From the NCBI GenBank assembly GCA_963556145.1, contig OY744461.1:9310891-9374890 (forward strand): a DNA stretch of 64,000 nucleotides, given 5' to 3'. The stretch comes from Hygrocybe punicea (taxonomy: Eukaryota > Basidiomycota > Agaricomycetes > Agaricales > Hygrophoraceae). Made by a program: the position numbers and the translations under genes. Positions 12,049 to 22,261 of the stretch are shown one piece after another. The number at the start of each line of letters is the position of its first letter. Position 1 is the stretch's first letter. A model generated the notes under the pieces. That model searched no databases, was not told the origin of the DNA, and saw only the letters and a program-made list of their open reading frames with translations.

Positions 12049-13308
12049 GTGACCAGGTTCCCACAGTTGACCTAGTTAGTAGCCTTCCCGATGTAGTGGT
12101 CAGTCCATCATCCTATCCATCCAGTCCTTCCCCTCAAGTCCTGCGTGAGCCCCTGGAGAGGTACCTCGGTACCTCTCCACCGTGATGGTTTGGAATGTTA
12201 GGATCTTGTCAGGAACTTCATGATTGCCACTGACGGTCATTTTTGTGTGACTGGTCTGTGATGCACAGCAACTTGAACTTGAAGGTTTGGTGATACTACT
12301 GAGTCCATGCAGTTGTATTTGAGCTTGTGCCAATGCCATGGGAAATGGCTGCAAGGAAGTTATGACTCAGGAATGATGATGCCTGCCAGTGGCTGCACAG
12401 CTCGAGTAGTAGCTGGAAGTACCTGAGCTCAGTTGGAACCAGCCCTAAACAAATGTTATTCAAAATAGCTCTCACCTGCCAGTGACGCTTCTCTTTCAAG
12501 TTTTAGCCTGCCACGACAGATATTCAAGTTGACACAGCCATCTGTTCCGACTTACTGCATTTATAGCAGTTTGAAAGCCCCAGCTCTACTTGCACTTGCA
12601 AGCTTGTGCGATGTCAAGTTGTACGTGAACCCAAATAGACTAATTGCTTGTGAAAAGGATTGATGTGAGCAATCTTATATACTGAAAGCCCCTAGCTTCC
12701 CTTCTTCATTCTTCATCATCTCTATAGCCAGTAAATACTTAGGCTCTATTTGTAGATTTACAAGAAGTTATTTTATTTGGAATCCCGATTAAATGCAGTC
12801 CACTAGGGTATAACCCAGTGCATGTATACCAGTAACTTCCATGTAGCTCACAGTCTCACTATGTATCATAGATATTTTCTCAGCTATATACAATGCACGA
12901 GATTTATTGCATCTCGTTGGGACCCCACTGTACCCAGTTATGTAGACCTTGGTGGACCATGAGTGCTCTTCTGCTCCACATGTTCAAATTCTCAGGCCCT
13001 TCTTACCTATTTGCATCTAGTCAGCCAGAAATATTTCTCTCAGTGCTAAGTCCTCACACTTTCATTTAACTTCTGCCCTCATCCTAGTGTTACCATGCTC
13101 CCAATGCGACATCAAGTCCTGTGCAACCGCCAGTATGACAATCTGGCTCACTAGCCAAGGCCAGTTAGTTCTGCCCTCAACTTGAATCTAGGCTGATCAA
13201 CTTACATTACAGAATATCAACACGTCTGCAATTGAAAGGCATGAATGACTCAGAGCAGCTGCTATTTGAACATTCAGAAGTATCTGGTACATTTTATGCT
13301 GCATATAT
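12049..13308. other. Intergenic, no recognisable gene
   Basis: No coding region can be supported. A CACGTG-centred palindrome (GGCCAGTCACGTGACC) lies near 12038-12054. A similar TCACGTGA core occurs near 50-60, at about 20550 and in the LINE interruption near 43640. Whether these are regulatory sites or remnants of a short repeat cannot be told from the sequence alone. Confidence 0.3.
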
Positions 13309-13789
13309 TCAGATTGTATACTGATATTGCCCTAGTAACCCCATCACATTGGCAACAACATCAGGCCCAAATGGACCAGGTACCACTAAGTAAGAGGGGA
13401 AGGAATGGGGAAGGGTCACTGGGCGGTGGAAACATAAAAGGCATGAAAGAGTAGAAAGTAGGCAAATGAGAAATGATGGGAGGATGGGCTGGATGACACT
13501 CATAGGACTGAATTCATCCCATTCATTTTTTCCAGAACTGAATAGTGGATAACCATGTGGTAAGTGGACTTCGGCTTTTCCAAAATTTGTGTCTTGATAT
13601 ATATGAATGAATCTTGTGGTTGACTTCCAAGTCAGGGGCATATGAAGACAGAGAGATGGGGGTGAGTGTTCATTGAGTCGGTGCGTTTTCATAATATCAT
13701 TGGATATGGGAAAGTAGCTGAAAATGAGATCTTTTAGCACTTCTTTAAAGTGATCATTTGCGGCTTTGAAAATTGTCTGGTCCAATAGC

Positions 13790-15444
13790 TCGGACCCAGG
13801 GAGTGTACATGCAAATGTCACCTGATGTGATCCCTGGATGTGGAGTGGGAACCCAAGCTTGGCAGTGATCAACTTCAAGAGGACTACACAGATCAGACAA
13901 CATCATTTGGACATGCCAATGACATTGAGGAAGTTCTATTTTGGACAGGTAAGATCCTTACTTAGTAGAAATTAGAACTAACTTACCTTAAGAGCCTCGT
14001 CATTGTCACGAAAATGCAACAACATCAAACAAGCCAAAATGGCCTCGCAATGAAGTGTTCCTGTGAAAAAGAGACAGGCTGGTAAGATAGCCTTCAAAGT
14101 GACTATCACTTTGTCCGCAAAACTTTTATCTTCATATTTGTCCATTATTTCTCTGACCACTTCGGGCCAAGGGCATAACTCAGTGCCTTGGTGTTGTATC
14201 GCAATGATGTCAATAGACAGCTGGCCGAAAATATTACCAATAAGGTTATTTGCAGCCTCCAACTGCATGACTAGCAGACATGGCCCTACATAAGCATCTG
14301 GCACAGAGAGGCACCCTTTGCCAGAGATGGAAGTGTGAGGTTGGATAGCTATGAGGTCAGTATCTGGTTCCTCCTGCTCCTCCTGCTCCTCCTGCTCCCT
14401 TTCATTTCATTTTTCATTTTCATTTTCATTTTCATTTCCTTTCATTCCTTTTTTCCCCTTTTCTTTTTTCATCTTGTCTTTTCATATAAGAGGGTCCCCA
14501 GGATTAATTCTGATGAGATGTTCTTCGATAAACGAGCTATAAACCAGTGCCTGAAGTGCAAGGCCACATGCTGTGAGGCCATAGGCAGCCAGTTCAAAAT
14601 TGGCCGTCACTTTTTCCAATGAAGGCTTATCAAAACCTCTGAATGCTTTAAGTGTACGGAGAGCTGCTTTGTAGGAAGTGGGTGTAAATAGTGGGAAGGT
14701 CTGAGCCGCTCTTGTAACCTGCTGCCATCTTCCTCAAGTTAGGAATTTCAAGTTCAGACAAGTGAAGAAAGGCCTCATTGATGGGCTGTGAAAGTGATTC
14801 AAGGAAGGTGGCATCGCGTTTACCCAATGGGGTGGAAATGGGTGGCTGAACAGGAAAGGGGCATTTCTCGTCTATTGCCCGGGATGATGGAATATTGAGG
14901 AGGGAATCATAGAATGGTTTGGCATAATCTCTGTGCAACAACCGCCACATCATCTTAGGTTGGGACACTGTAGAGGTATACACAAGGATGCCAAGTGTGT
15001 CACCATCCTCCTTGTCTGCTGCATTGACAAGGCTAACTGTTGCAGCTGTGTGAGATTGAAAAGACTGGGATGTCCTAATGCAAAGGATGAGGGGAGTGAG
15101 GAATGGAAATGGCTGCTGATATCTTACCATGTCTCTTTCAGATATGAAATTGGATCATGGATCAATGTTGCTTTCAGGCTGGGGAATGATAGTAGGACCC
15201 TTTTGAATGTGATTGCATCTTCATCATTGGGAATGGTGTCTGGTGCTGCCAGCCGGGGGTTGACTGTTGCATAGAGCTTTACGACCCCCAATGTATCCTT
15301 GTTTGAGTTATCCTTTGTGATCGCAACAACTTCGTGATCCCTAACCAAGAGTGTGGTCAGGGAATTTAATGGGTGCAACACCGGCCAGATTTCACTAGGC
15401 TGAGCCTCCTCTGTCAGTTGCAGGCTGGTGGGACTATCTGCCAC
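13790..15444 (-). pseudogene. Deaminase-like gene, copy B
   Basis: Paralogue of copy A, not split by a transposon. Blocks in order: TLLVRDHEV, PISYLKETWYDISS, VSLVNAADKEDGDTLGI, DYAKPFYDSLLNIPSS, ELAAYGLTACGLALQALVYS, a low-complexity linker, EAANNLIG, GTLHCEAILACL (intact H-x-E near 14040), an intron from 13984 (AAG then GTAAGT) to about 13925, then IGMSK-stop-CCLIC and LHIQGSHQVTFACTLPG. H-x-E followed by C-x2-C fits the zinc-site layout of OTT_1508-like deaminases. One TGA stands where an Arg CGA is expected just before CCLIC, and a frame change occurs near 14650. The 5' end is not determined. It was probably a nucleic-acid or nucleotide deaminase; substrate unknown. Confidence 0.55.
14371..14460 (-). 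repeat. Coding microsatellites inside deaminase-like copy B
   Basis: A TCCTGCTCC run next to a TTTTCATTTTCA run. Read on the minus strand in the gene frame they give Asn-Glu repeats and Glu-Glu-Gln repeats, placed where copy A has an acidic HENVEEDENVNVD linker. So these repeats have expanded within a linker of the protein. Confidence 0.6.
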
Positions 15445-15949
15445 AGGCTCGATCCTATATGAATTGGATAATCATGGTGATCATGCAGAAGATTAAAAGT
15501 TGTCGTGCTGTCATAATAGGAGGGAGAACACTTGAAGTATGTTACCTAAATTTGCACTGGCTAGATACAAATTTGAACTTGAACAGGCGAAGCAGGCTAA
15601 CTCAAGCACAGCCTGAGGCTCCTAAGGTTACAGGTTGGTGATCCACTAGGGCCCATGGATAAAGCCACCAGAACCACAGGGTTTACACTGAGTGGTATCA
15701 GATTGTACAGATGAATGCCCCAGATAATGAAATAACCAGATCCAAATTCAAAAGAAATCATCTTAGGTGGGAGGGAGATGGGCCATCTCCCTCTCAGATG
15801 GCTGATACTTTAATTATTGGAAATTTTGTGTCAGTTAAATATAGTATGCTCAAGCAGGTACTACTAGTAGTAGATTCAAGTTACTTTTTCAAGTTAGTGC
15901 CATTCTAGTATTTCACCTGAACAGTTCAGCCTTGGGAGTTGCCGACACC

Positions 15950-18900
15950 TAGTGTTGCTGAAGTTCGGTTCGGAACCGATCCGAACCCGGTTTGAACCGC
16001 GAACCGAACTGAAATTTTGCATTTGGTTCAGGCATATGGGCGAACCGAACTGCAGGTTCAGTTCCCGGTTTTCAAAATTATTATCGGTTTAAACCATTTT
16101 GAACTGCATTTGAATGCGAACCGCTTAGTTACTTGGACGGGCATGTGGCTCATTTCATCTATTTATCTTTGTTTATATCTTATTTTTTTCACTATGCCTG
16201 CCCTGCCTGACGACTTTGATTGGTACCACGACGAGGCCAATACCGAAACAATCGACTCTGCAATGGCCAAAGCTACATCCAGCTCCAGTGTGAAATCCTC
16301 CCTTGCCCATCCTTGGCTTTCCCAACTTCGCAATGGAAAACGTCATCCTGCATGCACCATCGCTGGTGTACGACATAGTACGCGAATGTCTAAAAGGAAA
16401 GCAGACGAAGCGATTCCCAGTGCTACTGCCGCCAAGAAGTCCAAGTTGGTTTCTGGTCACAAGAAGGTAGTCAAGAGCGAAGACAATGATGACGATAGCG
16501 AGGACGAAGATGAGAACGGGGACGAAGACAGGGAAGATGATGGGGACGAAGATGAAGATGAAGACGAAGATGAAGACGAAGATGTGAATGGGGATGAAGT
16601 TGAGGATGGGGAAGAGCAGACCACCAGGAAGCGTTTGGTTGAGCTTGACAGCATGTCCACGCAAGACCACTCGGTATGTATTTTAATCTCTGTGTAGTAC
16701 ATTATATCTAACTATGTTCATAGAAACAGAAGCCTCATGTGCGAAAGAAGGATACCTGATGGGCAGACGTCAACCTCATGTTCAAGACATTCTTCGAAGT
16801 TGACAACAAACTGTGAAGAAGTATTCTTGTAAACTTTGTCCATAAGTATCTGTCTCATTCAGTATCCAACGGAATGATGCTCATAATGGCGCAGTGCCAT
16901 GTTCAGCGCATCCAGTAGTGTCACCACGCTTCGCATGCACATTTTGCGAGAAGGTGGGAAACACTACACGAAGTATCGTATGTTATGTGAAAAGAATGGA
17001 ATCCCACCAAACCATTGTTGCGCGCCTCTGAGGAACACTGACGAGACGAGCAGTGTCCAAAGTTCTCTGGATACATTTGTAGTGTCGACACCAAAAGTCC
17101 CTGCGTGGTCGCGAGAAGGCCTCCTTTCTCACATCTGTGAACTTGTTGTGTCAGACAATCAGGCTTTCCAACTCGTTGAGAAGCCTGCTTTCCGCAACCT
17201 CCTGCTCTACCAATGTCCCTCTATGAGTCCTCGTGATATTCCTCACCGCACGCTCATCACTGAGGAGATCTACACGAAGTCAATCCAAGTGAAGGGTCTT
17301 CTCCACAAACAATTCAAGGAGCTCGATAGTGCAATCTCTTTTACCTTCAATACCGGCACATTGAAGGCCTCAGACCCCTTTCTTGCCATCACAGGTCATT
17401 GGATTGACAAGCAATGGGTCCTCCATGAGCAACCTATCGGATTCACGCAGATCCAAGGCTCTCATACCGGTGCAAATACTGGTGCCTTGTTGAAGGACAC
17501 TTTTTGCGAATATGGGATTCTGAAGTCCGACAAGGTGTGTAAACTACTGAGTGCTGTGTCGTGGTAAACTAATGTGTTTCCTCAAACTTGGGTGGGGCAT
17601 TGCAGACAATGCCTCTGTGAATGACTGTGCGATACAGGAAGTCACTGATGAAATTGACCCTTTCGCTATGAAGTGGGTAGCAAAAGAGTGGCGTGGTCGT
17701 TGCATGGAGCACTCAATCCACTGCTCAACACGAGCATTCATCGAGGCTGTCGCACCTACCCCCATTCATCTCATAAAACGTGTATTAGCGAAGAAGGCTG
17801 CGAAGAAACGCAGCAGCGACAACAATCACGGTGACCATGAACACGATGACGATGACGACGATGATGACGGTTGCATTGACCTTGAAGGCATCACGGATGA
17901 GATTTTAACTCTGGAGGACCTTGATGCCGAAGAACTTGACATGGAATTCGACCCGAAGGATGTCCTTGGCAAGGCGCTCGCTTTTATCAACCAAGTCCGA
18001 GCATCTCCACAAGCGCGTGCATATTTCCTAAAGTCATGTATTGAGGAGAACATTAACAAACTTGAACTCATTAAGTGGGTTCGCACTCAATGGGCATCAC
18101 TCTATGACCTCGTAACCCGTCTTCATGAAGTGAAGGTGGCTTGTATCAAATTCGCATTGCTTGCAGACAGTTCTGATCAAGTGCCCAAGCTCACTGGTGG
18201 GAAAAGTTATGGGATGTTCACGATGACGCCTGGTGAATGAGAGCTTTTAGAACTCATCTGTGACTGCCTTAAAGAGCCAGCTACTGCATGCCAAGTCTTC
18301 TCTTCCACTACTTGCCCCACCATGCTCCGTGCCCTTCCCACCCTCGAATTCATGCAAGAGAAATGGGAGACAATGGCAAAGCTTCCAAAGTATGCACCTG
18401 TCGCTCATGGCCTCCAACATGGTCTCAAAAACCTCCGGAAGTGGTACAACCACACAGACAACACAAATATCTATTTTCTCTCTCTTGTCCTTGATCTGGG
18501 AATCAAGATGGAATACTTCAAGGTCCATTGGGATGACAGGTATATTGAACGTGGCACTGAGATTCTCAACAAAGTATTCAATCGCTACTGTGTTACTGCT
18601 CCTCCCCCTCCTCTCGATGATAGTTTACAGGAAGCAAGTGCACTGGATGATATGGGGTACAGTGCAGCATGGATGCGGAATGCAGTCCACCAGTGGGTTT
18701 GAGCTGAGCGTGCCTCAGCAGATCCCCGACGAGAATTGTGGGATTATCTCCAGAGTCCCCTTGTTCTAGCGTACGGCAACATTCTCCATTGGTGGAGAGA
18801 TCACCAAGTTCAATTCCCTACACTCGCACGTATAGCCCGGGACTACCTTGCAATACCGGGGTCCTCTGTAGGATCAGAGCGGCTGTTTTCGAGCATGCGC

Positions 18901-19259
18901 CACATTGGAACGGACTTTCATAACCGAATCTCGCCTCATATGTTTGAAGCAGTGCAGATTTTGAAAGGTGGGTACAAGGCTGGAATCATCTCTTCTGCTG
19001 GTGAGGTGGAGGCGTTGGAGGCATTGGTGTCACTTGAAAGCTTGGGGACAGACTAATGACATTGTAGCGAGCTGTTATGTAGTCATGCTGATGCTATGAA
19101 ACCGGGTTCAAACCATCTGAACATCAAACCGAACCTGGATGAACAGTTCCATCCGGTTCCAGTTCTGGTTTGAGAAAAGCTTGAACCGAACCAACAGTTC
19201 CGGTTCGGGTTTTTGAAAAAAGTCAAAAAACCAGACTGAACCGAACTTCGGCAACACTA
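15950..19259 (+). mobile_element. hAT DNA transposon, full length (3310 bp)
   Basis: Terminal inverted repeats TAGTGTTGCTGAAGTTCGG and its imperfect complement CCGAACTTCGGCAACACTA, with a perfect 8-bp duplication CCGACACC at 15942-15949 and 19260-19267. Subterminal regions are packed with GGTTCGGTT/AACCGAACC-type repeats at both ends. Inside is one spliced transposase gene. The 8-bp duplication, TAGTG ends and the C-terminal dimerisation domain are diagnostic for hAT. It is the only element here with a near-complete hAT transposase, so its family could have mobilised the related non-autonomous copies. Confidence 0.95.
16194..19056 (+). pseudogene. hAT transposase (BED finger, RNase-H fold, dimerisation domain)
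   Basis: Starts with ATG at 16194 (MPALPDDFDWYHD). Exon 1 is basic, then strongly acidic (Glu/Asp run near 16530-16600). After an intron at about 16672-16724 comes a BED-like zinc finger: YSCKLC, a short interruption, then TLRMHILREGGKHY. The catalytic region contains ITGHWID, with an intron at about 17536-17604 and then NASVNDCAIQE. The C-terminal hAT dimerisation region is at 18800-19000, with ARDYLAIPGSSVGSERLFS. Apart from introns the frame is broken only by TGA at 16757, 18238 and 18700. It would cut and paste the element in the nucleus, but is inactive unless these stops are bypassed. Confidence 0.88.
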
Positions 19260-19474
19260 CCGACACCATCCATCACATGATTTGTGTTTGCCTAAACAAG
19301 CCTGCCCTGAACCATCATCCTTGTGTAGCCCGATGGCGGGACCGATTGGGATGGCAACAACCACAACAGGGACGATGAGGATGTCATGGACGATGTCTCC
19401 ATTGTTCTTATTGGCAATGGGATGCAGTGGGGGGTCTTAATGGTGCAGGTAAGTACTATAAGACTTGGTTTATT

Positions 19475-19795
19475 ATGGTTATATTGTACAGCCAAGGTTC
19501 TACAAGACTGTAAAAAAAAAAGGTATTCTACAGGAATAACTAAATGTTTATCACAATGGCTTATATTGTATGGCTAAGCCTCTACAAGACTTTAAAAAAT
19601 TGGTATTTCACAGGAATAATTAAATATTTATCACAATGGCTTATATTGTATGGCTGAGCTTCTATAAGACTGTGAAAAAATGGTATTTCACAGGAATAAT
19701 TAAATGCTCATCAGAATGGCTTATATTGTATGGCCAAGCTTCTATAAGACTGTGAAAAAATGGGATTGCAGCAGAATAATTAGGTGTATATTGTA
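19475..19795 (+). repeat. Tandem repeat, about four 80-bp units
   Basis: TTATATTGTATGGC recurs at 19561, 19641 and 19721, with a looser copy near 19480, each followed by CTA(C/T)AAGACT and an A-run, then CACAGGAATAA. The period is 80 bp. No gene is visible from 19268 to 20100 apart from this array. Confidence 0.8.
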
Positions 19796-20100
19796 GCCCC
19801 TTATATACAGCAATCAATTCTCACAAATCTGAGTGCAAATGATCAACCATCACAATAATTATATTGTACTTAAATGCATTTATTTGACTAGATAAGACAT
19901 TGCAAACAGCTACAAGTCTGCTTATCAATTATCAACTCTGCCTGGATATACTGGCGCCTCCCCAATTTCCCGATGCACGTCATGCTCATTTGCTTTGCAT
20001 GGTTACATCTGTTTTTATCGCTATGTGGAATTTGAGAAAAAAATCAAGGTGGCACAACTCTGCTGCCATCTGCTGAGTTACAACTTACATTTCAACACCT

Positions 20101-20330
20101 ATGTCACCTTGCACCATCTCCAGAGATCTCAAGGTGTGGATCCTGACCCTCTACTGCTGTGATTACATGGCCAAGGAGATCTGTGATCTTCTTGGGGTCT
20201 GCAAGTCACTTGTTTACAAAACAGTATTGTCAGATCTATGGCCTTGCATACAATCCTCATGCCCAACCAACTGCATGTTGATGCATCCTTACACCTCTTG
20301 ATATCAGTTTCATTTTGCCCAATGACTGGG
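20101..20330 (+). pseudogene. Tc1/mariner-type transposase fragment (N-terminal helix-turn-helix)
   Basis: Begins at an ATG with SRDLKVWILTLYCCDYMA and then EICDLLGVCKSLVYKTV, the two-helix DNA-binding start typical of fungal Tc1/mariner transposases. In a shifted frame YGLAYNPHAQPT follows, the usual next segment. Nothing of the DDE domain remains. A truncated scrap. Confidence 0.5.
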
Positions 20331-20590
20331 GGATGCACACACCTGGGCCAAGAGGTGTGTGTACCACCCTCCCAACATTGTTTTTCATTGCTGTGTGGTG
20401 GCAGGTACAACAATGCCACTGGCAGAGGAAGAATGAGAGGACTTGCCAACTCATTCTGGTCCTTGGGTTGTGGAGGTGGCCCCAGACTTCCTTTTCAGGA
20501 TGGCTGTTAACCCCGGTCTGGTCCGGTTTGGTTGCCCACGTGACCAGACCGTGGCAACAATAACGTGGAAACTCCAAATGGATTTGGGTA

Positions 20591-21024
20591 AGATAGACCT
20601 TATCCACAAACAGTTACATCACATGAAACGGTGTGACAATGAAGTAAAATCTCTGTAGATAACTTTTGGATATGTTTTAAAAAAATCTGTTCCAGTGAAA
20701 TGTTCAGAGAGTGGTTCTAGAGGGATCTGTGTATTCTAAAGTTGAATTTTCGATAGTTTGAAGGAGGAGATAGATATTTATTCTAACCCATTGGTGTATG
20801 TTATGGAGGTGTCACGACGGTTGATGGGTCAGACCAAATATCTATCTCCTCCTTCAAACTATCGAAAATTCAACTTTAGAATACACAGATCCCTCTAGAA
20901 CCACTCTCTGAACATTTCACTGGAACAGATTTTTTTTAAACATATCCAAAAGTTATCTTCAGAGATTTTACTTCATTGTCACGCCGTTTCACGTGATGTA
21001 ACTGTTTGTGGATGAGGTCTATCT
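20591..21024. mobile_element. Palindromic MITE, TA target
   Basis: 434 bp, almost wholly an inverted repeat: AGATAGACCTTATCCACAAA at the left pairs with its complement at the right, and arms of about 185 bp surround a loop of roughly 60 bp (20785-20845). It is flanked by TA at 20589-20590 and 21025-21026. No coding capacity. The TA duplication suggests Tc1/mariner-type transposition. Confidence 0.85.
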
Positions 21025-21026
21025 TA

Positions 21027-22261
21027 CTTGAGATATTTGGGTCCTTTCAAGTCAGTCATCGCGTGGTTTCCTTGTGTTCCATAGGAACTGAACATTCCGT
21101 AGCTGCTGGACGAAGCCATTATTCCACGTCTCTCAAGAATGCCTCTTGCGAATCCAGGGGCATTCTTCAGCCTGCTCCTTGCAAAAGCCTTCGGTAACTC
21201 GCTGCACGGGTTTTATAAAAAGCACGAGAACGTACATAATCCCTTTGCGGACTGTGCCAAGAGGTGGGCAAGGCATGTGGATTTACATTACGACGGTTTT
21301 TTTTTCACCTTCGTCAGACCTCTTTCTGGTCCCTTTTTTCGGCGCTGATGCGTGCGATTGAAACATCTCCGCATGAAGGTTTTTAAGTCAAACCGTACGA
21401 GGGATTAGCCCTCAAGAAGTTCGTCCCAATAAATGCGTCCTCCAACGGTTGCTGATCCGTTGGTATTAGCTCTGAGTCCATCCCAAAATAACTTGCACGC
21501 GCTACCTCGCATCGCATGCCCTCCCCTTGCAACGAGCCAGGTACTCCATGTTCACTATGTTGTTCTTTGCCTTTCTTCCAGTGTGTAAAGGTGGGGTGGC
21601 AATAGCGGAGAACAAGCGGGACCGCAAGGTTATATTCCCACCCAGTTATATCCCGCGTGTTATAGCTGACAATTTCTCCGAATTCGGCCATAAAATGGCG
21701 GGCTGGGGGGTTTATCTCATCGGAAAACTCAAGTATGTGGGTGTATGTCTTTCAACTGGTGCCCTATCCAATCCGCTTATTGGTCGTGTTCTGCTATGAT
21801 GTAGGGGCTATCGAGAAGCCGGACAATTTTATTACCGCAAGTTGTAAGATTTTTTCAAATGGGATGGATGCCTGCACGGCCAACGCGTAGTGACTTAGGC
21901 GGGCGAGTACCGATGCTTAGTTTTGGACCAGTTGTGAGACCGGCAGCGAGAACATCGGGTGGCGGAAAATTCACACAGTATTTCGATTCATCGGCCATTC
22001 CGTTTGTATTTATGTGATGAATACCCTAAACTGTCGATGAGTCGACTTTCCCCTGAACTCAACGTCCAGCGCTTCGTACTCTCACTGCGCAGCTCAGCAT
22101 CACAAATTTGGGTGGTAAATAAAGCTGATATTTCATAGATTTCATGATGAATTACACATTGACAGTACTGGATTACCAGGAACCACACCGTGTCTTGATT
22201 CAGTAAATTCAATTGTCTTTTGGGCCTTAGCCTCCCTTCAAGCTTCATCCTCGATATTGAA
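21027..22261. other. Intergenic, no supported gene
   Basis: Several short frames are open, including one from an ATG at 21139, but none has a recognisable domain or a credible splice pattern. The 3' end of the minus-strand membrane-protein gene is at 22262. Confidence 0.3.

Noticed and set aside
16500..16600. Minus-strand Ser-rich or hydrophobic frames over the acidic repeat
   Set aside because: They are shadows of the GAAGATGAAGAC repeat in the hAT transposase exon on the plus strand.
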